Part shown: positions 1 to 8,200 of the stretch, in pieces
Position numbering within the stretch: position 1 is the stretch's first letter
Layout: every line of letters starts with the position of its first letter
Assembly: GCA_002422865.1 (NCBI GenBank)
Contig: DITN01000091.1
Span: 1-21,875 of the forward strand
From: Bacteroidetes bacterium UBA6183
GTDB taxonomy: Bacteria; Bacteroidota; Bacteroidia; UKL13-3
Length of the DNA stretch: 21,875 bases
Reading direction: 5' to 3'
Made by a program: the position numbers and the translations under genes
Notes under the pieces: model-generated
What the model saw: the letters and a program-made list of their open reading frames with translations, nothing else
Databases searched by the model: none
What the model was told of the DNA's origin: nothing

Positions 1-1102
1 TTTCATTTGATGAACCAATAAACATGGTATTTACTGCCGATACACGTCCTCGCATATCATCAGGTGTTTGAAGTTGTAAAATATTGCCACGTATTACCAC
101 ACTCACGCTATCAAAAGCTCCACTTAAAAACAACATCAACAACGATAAGTAAAATGAGGTGCTTAATGCAAAACCTATCATACATAAACCAAATGCGCCT
201 ACACAAAAAAGCAATACAATACCCGGCTTTTGTACCGGTGCACGCATAGATAACCACAGCATGGTAATGCTTGCACCCAATGATGGGGCTGCACGTAAAA
301 AGCCCAAACCTTGCGGGCCTACTTGCAAAATTTCGTTGGCAAAAACCGGAAGCAAGGCTACTGCCCCACCAAACAATACGGCAAACAAATCGAGGCTAAT
401 GGCACTTAAAACTACCTTGTTGTTAAACACAAACTTCAACCCTACTTTTAATCGATCGGCAATACTTTCGTTGCCCATTTTGCTAACAACAGGTTTTGGT
501 TTGATGTTGAGCATAGCCACCAAAGCCAAAATGATAAAAAACAAAACCACTAAAAATGTTGGTGTAATACCTATCCATGCATACAATGCCCCGCCTAGTG
601 CCGGGCCAACAATAGCGGCCATTTGCCAGGCACTGCTATTTAAAGTTGATGCCGTAACCAATTGTTCTTTTTGCACCAACTGAACAATAAAACTAAAGCC
701 TGCAGGTGCATAAAAACCGCGTGCAAATCCGCTTAAAAATATAAACAAGTACATGGCGTTTACACTCCAGCTTTCACTAAAACCAAATACAAATAAGTCG
801 CTGCTGGCAAGGGTTAAACCCATGGAGCAAAACAACAATACCCAAATGCTGTTGGCCAATATTTTCCGTTTGCTGCTAATATCGGCAACATGACCTGCAT
901 ACAAGGCAATACTTAGTGCAGGAATGGCCTCGGCCAAACCTATTAAACCAAGTGATAAGGGATCTTGTGTAAGTTTATAAATGTGCCAGCCGGCAATAAC
1001 GGCTTGTATTTGTAAGGCAATGGTTAAACACACGCGGGTGGTTAAAAACAATTTAAACTCTTTATTTTTAAGTGGCAGTAAACGTGTGTTGTTTAAACTC
1101 AT
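1..1102 (-). CDS. MFS exporter, EntS/MFS_3-like (3' end outside window)
   Basis: This is a major facilitator superfamily transporter of the drug/siderophore-exporter type (EntS, DHA3, MFS_3), acting in the inner membrane. The frame stays open from the ATG at 1102 to the window edge, giving about 367 residues of an expected 400 or more. The N-terminus carries the family's phrase DPLSLGLIGLAEAIPALSIA. It is followed by a motif-A loop AGHVADISSKRKIL, with the Gly, Asp and Lys/Arg pattern between TM2 and TM3. About ten hydrophobic segments are visible. The ATG overlaps the stop codon of the upstream LTA-synthase-like gene as ATGA, so the two are probably translationally coupled. The substrate cannot be told from sequence. 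Family confidence is high; calling it an exporter rather than an importer follows from the family. Confidence 0.88.
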   Translation of the reverse strand, partial: MSLNNTRLLPLKNKEFKLFLTTRVCLTIALQIQAVIAGWHIYKLTQDPLSLGLIGLAEAIPALSIALYAGHVADISSKRKILANSIWVLLFCSMGLTLASSDLFVFGFSESWSVNAMYLFIFLSGFARGFYAPAGFSFIVQLVQKEQLVTASTLNSSAWQMAAIVGPALGGALYAWIGITPTFLVVLFFIILALVAMLNIKPKPVVSKMGNESIADRLKVGLKFVFNNKVVLSAISLDLFAVLFGGAVALLPVFANEILQVGPQGLGFLRAAPSLGASITMLWLSMRAPVQKPGIVLLFCVGAFGLCMIGFALSTSFYLSLLMLFLSGAFDSVSVVIRGNILQLQTPDDMRGRVSAVNTMFIGSSNE

Positions 1103-2952
1103 CGGGTTAAATATTCGTTGTAATAAATTTGCTGATAAGCACGTGCTTGTTTGGTCATGTTTAAACTATCGGCTCCGGCACTCATAATTACTCTTTTCGA
1201 TTGCTGATCAAAAGCCACATAACCATCTGATTTTACCAATCCAATGCCATCATCAAAAGTATAAGTTGCTAGTCCGGCCTGTGCGGTATCAAATAAATTA
1301 ACACCCCATGCAAACGAATGTTTTTTTACACCCAACATGGCCAATATACTTGGAGCTAAATCGGTTTGTTGCCCTACCTTATTTACTTGCAAACCTTTTA
1401 CAGCAGGGTTTAAAGCGCCACCGGTTATTAATAATGGTATGTGAAAACGTGCAGGTTCGTAGGGTTGACGGTTTAATGGTTCTTGGTGTGCGTGATCGGG
1501 TAAAACAATAATTAAGGTGTTGTTGTACCAAGGTTGTTGTTTGGCTTTTGCCATAAAATCGCCCAAGCATTTATCAGAAAAATGAACGGAGTTTTTATAC
1601 AACTCGGCCTGACTTGTTCCGGTAAAGTTACTTTTATGCGGTACGTTGTATGGCTCGTGGCTGCTTAATGTTAGTGCCGTTACAAATTTAGGTGACGGTG
1701 ATTTTGGAAACTCTTCCAATAGTTTATTGTACAATTCATCATCGTGTACGCCCCAATTTTCGGGTAAAATGGCTTTGTTAAATTGATGAATATCTACAAT
1801 GTTATTATAGCCACTGTTTATCCAATATGCTTTCATGTTGGCAAACTCCGACTCGCCACCATAAACAAATTTGCTGTTGTAACCTAGCTCTTGCAAAGCC
1901 TTTGGCAAAGCAGGCAGGTTACTAAATTTTTGAAGTTTGTTGATAATGGAACTTTTTGCCAACGCAGGTTGTGCGCTGATGATGGAAGCCAAACCCTTGT
2001 CGGTTCGGTTACCGTTGGCATAAAAATTTACGAAAGTTAAACCTTCGTTTGCTAATGCATTTAGGTTTGGGGAAACACTAGCATCACCCCCGGTAAAACC
2101 CACCACATCTGCCGACCAACCTTCCAAAATCACCAATAAAATATCGGGTTTAGTTTGGTTTGATACTTGAAAGGAATTGTGGTTTGATGTGTTTGACAAC
2201 AATTCATTTACAATTTGTTGTGCTTCTGCATCGGGCAAAAAACTGTATGGATTTTTTTTCTCATCTTCGGTATTATCCGCCAACGATGCAATAAAATTCC
2301 AGGTGGTATTTACCGCACAATGGTTTAAAAAAGGCTTATCACTATAATACGCAAAACTTTGGTTAATGGGCGACATACCTATATTACCGCGAATCATTAA
2401 AAACGTAATTGCACCAACTACAATAAACACAATTGGTGCTAACCATGCTTTTACTGGCTGACCTAAATGCTTAAATTTTAATGGTAGATTGTCGTAAGTA
2501 ATCTTTACCAAAAAGGTGGTTAAGAAACCAAAGAATACAATTTTACCCCACGAAATGCCACTGCTAAAACTAAACATCTCTTTAGGAAATTTGGCAAATG
2601 ATGATGCGTAGGCATTTAGTTTTTGTCCCCAAAATGCATACAATTCTGCATCAATAATGGTGAGCACAGCCACTGCAAGCAATACCACAAAGTTGTAGAA
2701 GGTAAACAAGTAATCAACCCATTTTACTTTTACATATTGAGCCATCAACCATAAAAAAAACGGTATTACACTGAGGTAAGCCGAAGTTGACAAATCTAAA
2801 CGCAAGCCATGTACAAACGACATGGCCAACTCTTTAAAAGGAATGGTTGATGCGATTTTGCCATTAAACATAATGAACAAAAAGCGCATCAATGCGAACA
2901 TCACCATCCAAAATCCGATGTATCTCGCAAAAAATTCGATGTGTTTTTTCAC
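1099..2952 (-). CDS. LTA synthase family membrane protein (alkaline phosphatase/sulfatase fold)
   Basis: This is a polytopic membrane enzyme of the LtaS/MdoB phosphoglycerol-transferase family. Residues 1-185 hold about five hydrophobic segments. Residues 268-575 form the extracytoplasmic alkaline-phosphatase-fold domain. Expected metal and catalytic residues are visible: E277 in ILLVILEGWS, the likely nucleophile T317 in NGNRTDKG, the W400-G401-x-H-D motif, H432 in LSSHEPY, and D486-H487 in VLPDHAHQ. Its 617 residues are typical for the family. Gram-negative Bacteroidota do not make classical lipoteichoic acid, so the likely role is transfer of a phospholipid head group (phosphoglycerol or phosphoethanolamine) to an envelope glycan or lipid; this is inference. 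It lies 78 bp after mltG and overlaps the MFS gene by 4 bp. No substitution of key residues is seen. Confidence 0.9.
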   Translation of the reverse strand: MKKHIEFFARYIGFWMVMFALMRFLFIMFNGKIASTIPFKELAMSFVHGLRLDLSTSAYLSVIPFFLWLMAQYVKVKWVDYLFTFYNFVVLLAVAVLTIIDAELYAFWGQKLNAYASSFAKFPKEMFSFSSGISWGKIVFFGFLTTFLVKITYDNLPLKFKHLGQPVKAWLAPIVFIVVGAITFLMIRGNIGMSPINQSFAYYSDKPFLNHCAVNTTWNFIASLADNTEDEKKNPYSFLPDAEAQQIVNELLSNTSNHNSFQVSNQTKPDILLVILEGWSADVVGFTGGDASVSPNLNALANEGLTFVNFYANGNRTDKGLASIISAQPALAKSSIINKLQKFSNLPALPKALQELGYNSKFVYGGESEFANMKAYWINSGYNNIVDIHQFNKAILPENWGVHDDELYNKLLEEFPKSPSPKFVTALTLSSHEPYNVPHKSNFTGTSQAELYKNSVHFSDKCLGDFMAKAKQQPWYNNTLIIVLPDHAHQEPLNRQPYEPARFHIPLLITGGALNPAVKGLQVNKVGQQTDLAPSILAMLGVKKHSFAWGVNLFDTAQAGLATYTFDDGIGLVKSDGYVAFDQQSKRVIMSAGADSLNMTKQARAYQQIYYNEYLTR

Positions 2953-3030
2953 TGTTATTATTTGTTTTAAGATTAGGTCTTGTTGTTTATCTCCACCCTA
3001 CTATTAACTTGGCTAAAGTTAAAGGAGTTG

Positions 3031-4110
3031 TTATTTAACACCACGTTTGTTCAGTTCTTTCTGGTACTTACGGGCATTTATTTGGTGTTGGGCAAAATTA
3101 GCAGCAAAGTTGTGATAACCGCTAAAATCTTCCTTGGCGCAAAAGTATATAAACTTATGTTCTTTAAAATTTAAAACCGCATCCAGCGCTGCTTTACCCG
3201 GTACACAAATTGGCCCCGGAGGTAACCCCTTGTTTTTATAGGTATTGTATGGCGATTGAATGTTTAACATCTCTCCTGCTACACGTTTGATACTGTTATC
3301 ATTCATGGCAAAAATAATGGTTGGGTCGGCTTGCAAAGGCATACCCAAACGTAACCTGTTGATGTAAGCACCAGCAACTACAGGCATTTCATCCGTCATA
3401 TAAGTTTCTTTTTGCACAATAGATGCCAACACACTTACCTCTGCTTTGGTTAATTTAGTACGTGCTAATTTTGCAGTTCTGTCTGTATTCCAAAAATTGG
3501 CATACTCTATTTCCATGCGCTTTAAAAGTTTTGGCGCTGAGGTTGTCCAATAAAAGTTATAGGTATTGGGTATAAAAAGCGAAACAATATTTTCGGGGTT
3601 AAACCATACAGATGCGCAGTAAGCCGAATCGTTTAACAAACTTAATAACGCTATGCTGTCAGCCTCCAATTGATTGGCCCAGAACGAAACCAAATCTTCC
3701 TTGCGTTGCGCGTATTTAAATGTTACATCTAACGGAGTTTGTTTGCCGCTTACCATTAAACGCAACAATTCCAAGTTATTCATGCCATCTGTTACTTCAT
3801 ACCTTCCTGGTTTTATCAGCGAAGCATAACCTGTTAAATTCGCAAACCGAAATAAGGCATCGGTGTTGTTGAGCAGTTCGGCTTGTTTAATCAGCGCTGC
3901 ATTTTCTCCGGTAGATTTGTTGCTGTATACCAACACATATCCTTTTTGATTGGGTTCCAGGTTAATGTTATCAGCTAAAACATCTTCATAAATCTTGATG
4001 CCTGCAGCTATCAACAACAATAAAAAAATACCCAACGTGATAAACAACGCTGTTTTAAATGTTTTTGATTTGGGTTTTGATTTGGATTTTCCTTTACCGG
4101 CCGCATTCAT
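3031..4110 (-). CDS. mltG: Endolytic murein transglycosylase MltG (YceG-like)
   Basis: MltG is an inner-membrane lytic transglycosylase that cleaves nascent glycan strands and sets their length during peptidoglycan synthesis. There is a basic, Lys/Ser-rich cytoplasmic start (1-19), one membrane anchor (about 20-38), and then the periplasmic YceG domain. The catalytic glutamate is E235 in the signature ASIVQKET. Other family motifs are LFIPNTYNFYW near 178-188, GAYINRLRLGMPLQADPT near 247-263, and SPYNTYKNKGLPPGPI near 286-301. The length of 359 residues is normal. It starts at ATG 4110, 34 bp after the cytochrome gene, and 78 bp separate it from the LTA-synthase-like gene, so one transcript is plausible. 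The family assignment is secure. Confidence 0.95.
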   Translation of the reverse strand: MNAAGKGKSKSKPKSKTFKTALFITLGIFLLLLIAAGIKIYEDVLADNINLEPNQKGYVLVYSNKSTGENAALIKQAELLNNTDALFRFANLTGYASLIKPGRYEVTDGMNNLELLRLMVSGKQTPLDVTFKYAQRKEDLVSFWANQLEADSIALLSLLNDSAYCASVWFNPENIVSLFIPNTYNFYWTTSAPKLLKRMEIEYANFWNTDRTAKLARTKLTKAEVSVLASIVQKETYMTDEMPVVAGAYINRLRLGMPLQADPTIIFAMNDNSIKRVAGEMLNIQSPYNTYKNKGLPPGPICVPGKAALDAVLNFKEHKFIYFCAKEDFSGYHNFAANFAQHQINARKYQKELNKRGVK

Positions 4111-4144
4111 ATGCTTGCGAACATAACAATTTTGGTTGATGTTT

Positions 4145-6079
4145 CTACATCTGCTGTAAGAGTTGTTTTACCATAACATTGTTAGGATTAATCTTTAATA
4201 ACCGTTGCAACAATTGTTTGGTAGCGGCTTTTTGTCCGGTGCTGTTTAATACTCCCGCTTTGTTTAACAAAGCTTGCTCAAAATCGGGATCAAGTGCAAT
4301 GGCTTTGTTGTAATACAATAATGCTTTATCAAACTCTTGCTGTTTGGCATACACAAAACCTAAATTGGTCAGTGGTTCGGGTTGTTTAGGGTTTCTACTT
4401 AAACTGCTTTCCAAGGTTTTAATGGCTTTTTCGTTTTCATCAACCTGCACATACAATGCACCTAAAGCATTTATAAAATCTAAGTTTTCTGATGCCAACT
4501 CCACTGCTTTTTTATACCAACCTTCGGCCAAATTAAAGTTATTGTTGTTGTAATAAGCACGGCCAATGCGATAACATAACCAAGGTTTGGTTTGATCGTT
4601 TGGTTTAAGTGTAGCGGCTTTTTTTATGATACTGGCGTAATCCTGTTTTAAGTACCACAAGTGTATCCATGCGTCAGTTGTATTGGGTTGATTTTGTGTG
4701 ATGCTGAAGTATTTATCGGCACTGTCTACTGATGATTTTTCGCCACTAAACTTTTCGAAATAACCCAAGTAAGCTTTACCTCTTGTTTGTATATCACTTT
4801 CAGGATTATTGATGCAATAAATGCCTGCAAACTCTTTGGCTGCTTCTTTGGCTTTTTGTGTAGCCGGAATACGAATCCAATGGTCGGTTACCGTTACATG
4901 CGGAATATCTATGGTACCTGATTTTGGCATGTGGCAACTTACACAGTTGTTGTTGGCCAGCTTTATTTTAGCGGGAGTTTCGGTACAAAAGTTTTTTTGT
5001 TGAGTACTGTGACAAGTGTTGCAACTGTTGTTAAATATTTGTGTACCCGTTACTTTAACACTTACATGCGGATTGTGGCAACTGATACAAGTTAACTTAA
5101 TGGTATGCTGATTTCCACCAACAAAACACTTGCTCATTTGTAAACGTTGCGCGTGCGAGGCCATAATAAATTCGTCATCACGACCTTTATACTTTGGCAT
5201 GTAGATATCAATGTAATCACCCAAACGTTTACCCGGCCTAAAATCGGTGAAGTCTTTATCGTTTTTAAGCACGGCATTACCTTGTAAATGACAACGCTGA
5301 CAAACATCTATCTGCAAATCCCACGAGAGTTTTTTAGGATTTACAATGGTGTAATCTATTTGCGTTGCGGTATCAACAATATTGCCCGCTAACTTTTCTT
5401 TTACGTGTAACTCGCCCGGACCGTGGCATCTTTCGCAATCAATACCTTTGGGGATAGAGATAAATTTATTGGTGCTGTTTTGTGCAAAGGTTGGCATGGC
5501 GTTGTGGCAACTCATACACTCTAAACCAATGGCACGGCTAAAGCGCACGTTTTGTCCGTTTTCAAAACCCGGAGGTAAATCCCATTTGCCTTTTTGCGCA
5601 TACCAGGTTAATGGCATTTGGTACACAAAACCATTTACTTCCATCATGTGCGAATTTGTGTGCTGACCGCTTCCTACAATGTAATCAACACGTTCGACAC
5701 GCTTGTGTACAGTATCTTTTCCTTCAAGCCTAAACTCCATGATGTACATGGTATCGTTTAAAAAGTACGGGTAGTAACTTAAGTTGTTAAACTTATCATG
5801 AACCAATTTGTGTTTACCAAATTTAGCCGCAGATTTTTGTTTGGTAGCCACATTAAACGACTGCCCCATTCCGGTTTCTATAAAGGTTTTATAGATATCG
5901 TTATGGCAACTGCGGCAAGTTTCCATGCCCACATACTTTACGGTATCGTTGTGGTTTAGGTAAGTATTTTCAGTGGTTGATTTTTTATCTGCATCACCAC
6001 AAAACAAATTAAAAAAAGTAATGATGCTCAGCGAAACGAGCAGTACAAGAGTGGTGATATGTGTAGGTTTGATGCGCAC
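4145..6079 (-). CDS. Seven-haem cytochrome c (c554-like) with C-terminal TPR repeats
   Basis: This is an exported multihaem c-type cytochrome, presumably a periplasmic or envelope-anchored electron carrier. Seven CxxCH haem-binding motifs are visible, CRSCH, CMSCH, CERCH, CQRCH, CISCH, CNTCH and CVSCH, spread over about 330 residues. From about residue 470 to the end lie at least four TPR-like helix pairs (for example PEPLTNLGFVYAKQQEFDKA), an architecture known in Bacteroidota, Planctomycetes and Acidobacteria. I place the start at a GTG (6079), giving a basic n-region MRIKPTHITT before a hydrophobic stretch. The frame is open back to a TTG at 6103, which would add eight residues. The signal ends NLF-C-GD, an atypical lipobox, so lipidation is possible but not certain. 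No partner oxidoreductase or quinol dehydrogenase is adjacent, so the physiological role is unknown. Confidence 0.88.
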   Translation of the reverse strand: MRIKPTHITTLVLLVSLSIITFFNLFCGDADKKSTTENTYLNHNDTVKYVGMETCRSCHNDIYKTFIETGMGQSFNVATKQKSAAKFGKHKLVHDKFNNLSYYPYFLNDTMYIMEFRLEGKDTVHKRVERVDYIVGSGQHTNSHMMEVNGFVYQMPLTWYAQKGKWDLPPGFENGQNVRFSRAIGLECMSCHNAMPTFAQNSTNKFISIPKGIDCERCHGPGELHVKEKLAGNIVDTATQIDYTIVNPKKLSWDLQIDVCQRCHLQGNAVLKNDKDFTDFRPGKRLGDYIDIYMPKYKGRDDEFIMASHAQRLQMSKCFVGGNQHTIKLTCISCHNPHVSVKVTGTQIFNNSCNTCHSTQQKNFCTETPAKIKLANNNCVSCHMPKSGTIDIPHVTVTDHWIRIPATQKAKEAAKEFAGIYCINNPESDIQTRGKAYLGYFEKFSGEKSSVDSADKYFSITQNQPNTTDAWIHLWYLKQDYASIIKKAATLKPNDQTKPWLCYRIGRAYYNNNNFNLAEGWYKKAVELASENLDFINALGALYVQVDENEKAIKTLESSLSRNPKQPEPLTNLGFVYAKQQEFDKALLYYNKAIALDPDFEQALLNKAGVLNSTGQKAATKQLLQRLLKINPNNVMVKQLLQQM

Positions 6080-6161
6080 TAAATAGGAAACAAATATGCA
6101 CAAAAAAAGATTGATTTAGGCGACTCGGAAATTGATTGAATGTGACTAACTTAGATTTATC

Positions 6162-7103
6162 CTATAACCCTAGCACATCCATTTTATCTTTTTCGTATTG
6201 ATCGCCTTCGGCCGGGTAACGTAAAATATGTTCAAACTTACCCGATTGTTTAGCCATCGACCAGGTGAGGCTCTCTCCTGCCGGAACAGTATTGGTTACG
6301 GTGTTGTAAATAGGGTCGTTAAATGCCGTATGTGCATCAACTAAATTCCATCCTTTGGCTTTAAAGTGTGTTATCAAATCATCTAAAAATAACCCCGCCA
6401 CCAAATTGTGGTGCAACAATAACGAATGTGCAACATGTCTGCCTGTTAGAACAAATGAAATGGAATCATAAAACATCGCTTTCTCATATAAATGATTGAT
6501 GTAATACTTTTTGAATCCTTCAATATCGGCCTGCGGGTTTTCGATTACACGTTTACGTAAACGCGAGTCAATGTACCAATCAGAGGCATCAACAGTTACA
6601 GCACCATGTTTGTAACCATGTTGCTTTAAAAACGCACGAAACCCATTTACTTTCTCTGCTGTGTTGCCTTCTTTTAAATAAGGAAACCTGAATAGTTTAA
6701 TAAAATTTGAATAGTTTTTGAGCACTTCTTCGTTGGCCAATAATTCGTTTTTATATTGTGCTAACGTTACTGCATCATCATTAAAATTGGGATGGTTTAA
6801 GGTGTGGTTGGCTAAAAAGTGTCCGGCATTATTCCAAGTACTCAGCACATATTTCCCGTTGACTGTTTTTTTATTATGCCCGGCCACAAACATGATGGCT
6901 TTGAGTTGATGTTTATCCAAAGCTTTCAATATTCGCCCATGCCAGTCTGCTAAATGGTATCCGGCAAGGTCGCTTGTTTTGCCGTCATCAAATGTAAAAC
7001 TAATGGTTGGTTGATCTTTGTTTACTTTCTGCTCCGACCTCAACACATTGTTTTGAGCAGCAAAAGCGCACATACTAAATATAAAAACTAAAAAAAATTT
7101 CAT
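6162..7103 (-). CDS. Secreted polysaccharide deacetylase (NodB / carbohydrate esterase 4)
   Basis: This is an exported metal-dependent deacetylase acting on N- or O-acetylated sugars of peptidoglycan, chitin-like or surface glycans. I chose ATG 7103, which gives a clean signal peptide (MKFFLVFIFSMCAFA, then AQ). The frame runs back to an ATG at 7121 and a TTG at 7133, but these add a longer, less typical leader. All five NodB motifs are seen: TFDD with D39-D40, the metal histidines H100 and H104 in NHTLNH, RFPY at 139-142, D172 and DW at 175-176, and LLLHHN at about 228-233. Length is about 313 residues. It is the first gene of the minus-strand run, 82 bp ahead of the cytochrome, and diverges from the PAS protein at 7256. 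The true substrate is not readable from sequence. Confidence 0.9.
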   Translation of the reverse strand: MKFFLVFIFSMCAFAAQNNVLRSEQKVNKDQPTISFTFDDGKTSDLAGYHLADWHGRILKALDKHQLKAIMFVAGHNKKTVNGKYVLSTWNNAGHFLANHTLNHPNFNDDAVTLAQYKNELLANEEVLKNYSNFIKLFRFPYLKEGNTAEKVNGFRAFLKQHGYKHGAVTVDASDWYIDSRLRKRVIENPQADIEGFKKYYINHLYEKAMFYDSISFVLTGRHVAHSLLLHHNLVAGLFLDDLITHFKAKGWNLVDAHTAFNDPIYNTVTNTVPAGESLTWSMAKQSGKFEHILRYPAEGDQYEKDKMDVLGL

Positions 7104-7180
7104 CACCCAACAAAGAAACATAATCCTACCCAATTTTAGCTACATTTTGAGTAAGTATTTGCCCCACAGGCATAAACCTC

Positions 7181-7212
7181 TTTGTTATTTAATTTTAAAT
7201 AAGTTACCTTGG
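7181..7212 (+). promoter_or_regulatory. Possible Bacteroidota-type promoter for the PAS protein
   Basis: TTTG (7181-7184) is followed after 20 bp by TACCTTGG (7205-7212), a 7-of-8 fit to the TAnnTTTG -7 box. Transcription would start near 7219, leaving a leader of about 37 nt before ATG 7256. One mismatch and a spacer one base longer than usual keep confidence low. Confidence 0.3.
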
Positions 7213-7255
7213 TTTAGCGATTAGTTAAAACTATTCCACAACCCATAGCCCAATT

Positions 7256-8200
7256 ATGAATGCACTCAAGAAATTAAATCTTAACCAACAAATTGCCCTT
7301 TTAGGCATGGCCGGTGTATTTATCATCGACATGCTCGTTCCTTTGGGTATAGCCATTGGTGTTTTATACATGCTTTGCTTCGTGATTATTAGCAAAGAAC
7401 CTTCGATGGTTATTAAAAAATTTTCAGCTATAATGATTGGCTTGATTGTAGTGAAATACATCTTATTTTTAGAGCCATCTGTTCACCTGAGTTATGCTAC
7501 AGTAAATCGGGCAATTTCTATTTTGGTGATTGTATCAAGTACCTATATTTCTATTAAACATCGCGAATTATTGGAAAGCAGTACTAAGGTAATCGACCAA
7601 AAAAAATCAGAATACGATGAACTGGAAAAACTATACTACAAACAACTGGAAACCATGATAGAAGGTGTACAGATGATTAGTTTTGATTGGAAATATACTT
7701 TCGTGAATCCCGCAGTAGTTAAACAAAGTAAAAAAACAGCTGAAGAGTTATTGGGCAAAACTATGATGGAATGTTATCCGGGAATTGAAAATACGCCATT
7801 GTTTGCTAAACTTAAAAACTGCATGCAAAATAGGTGTATCGAACATTTTGAAAATGAGTTTACCTTTCCCGATGGCAAATCAGAATACTTTGAGTTGTTG
7901 ATTCAACCAGTGCCAAGCGGATTATTTATGTTGTCGTTAGACATAAACGAGAGAAAACATGCAGAGATAAATCGCAAAGAACAAATAAAAATGTTGGAGA
8001 AAATGTTGTTTATGATTTCACATAAAATAAGACAACCGGTGGCCAATATTATTGGCATTTCTAATTCGCTAAAAAACACCAACCCCAATTTTAACGATTT
8101 AAAAACCTTGAGTACGTTTATGTGTGAATCGGCTGTTAAATTAGATATGCTTACCCGCGAGTTAAACGATTTGGTAAGCGAATCGAGACCTAAAAACTAG
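7256..8200 (+). CDS. Membrane PAS protein with HisKA-like H-box, no ATPase domain
   Basis: This is a membrane signalling protein of 314 residues. The N-terminus holds four hydrophobic segments (about 11-29, 31-47, 55-72, 84-100). Next come a charged coiled-coil linker (103-135) and a PAS domain (about 130-235, ending with the typical LDINERKHAE). A helix with FMISHKIRQPVANIIG then resembles the H-box of a histidine kinase, with H256 as the phospho-acceptor candidate. The protein stops about 45 residues later, so the N, G1, F and G2 boxes of the HATPase domain are absent. The stop is followed directly by the convergent gene, leaving no room for a split catalytic half. It may be a phosphotransfer or dimerisation partner of another kinase; that is inference. 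A recent truncation is the alternative. Confidence 0.8.
   Translation: MNALKKLNLNQQIALLGMAGVFIIDMLVPLGIAIGVLYMLCFVIISKEPSMVIKKFSAIMIGLIVVKYILFLEPSVHLSYATVNRAISILVIVSSTYISIKHRELLESSTKVIDQKKSEYDELEKLYYKQLETMIEGVQMISFDWKYTFVNPAVVKQSKKTAEELLGKTMMECYPGIENTPLFAKLKNCMQNRCIEHFENEFTFPDGKSEYFELLIQPVPSGLFMLSLDINERKHAEINRKEQIKMLEKMLFMISHKIRQPVANIIGISNSLKNTNPNFNDLKTLSTFMCESAVKLDMLTRELNDLVSESRPKN

Noticed and set aside
159..683. Long plus-strand open frame opposite the MFS gene
   Set aside because: It is the antisense shadow of a well-supported MFS transporter and has no domain or start signal of its own.
2953..3030. Terminator between mltG and the LTA-synthase-like gene
   Set aside because: Only a 5-bp AACTT / AAGTT stem (around 3006-3020) without a T-run is seen, so read-through is more likely.
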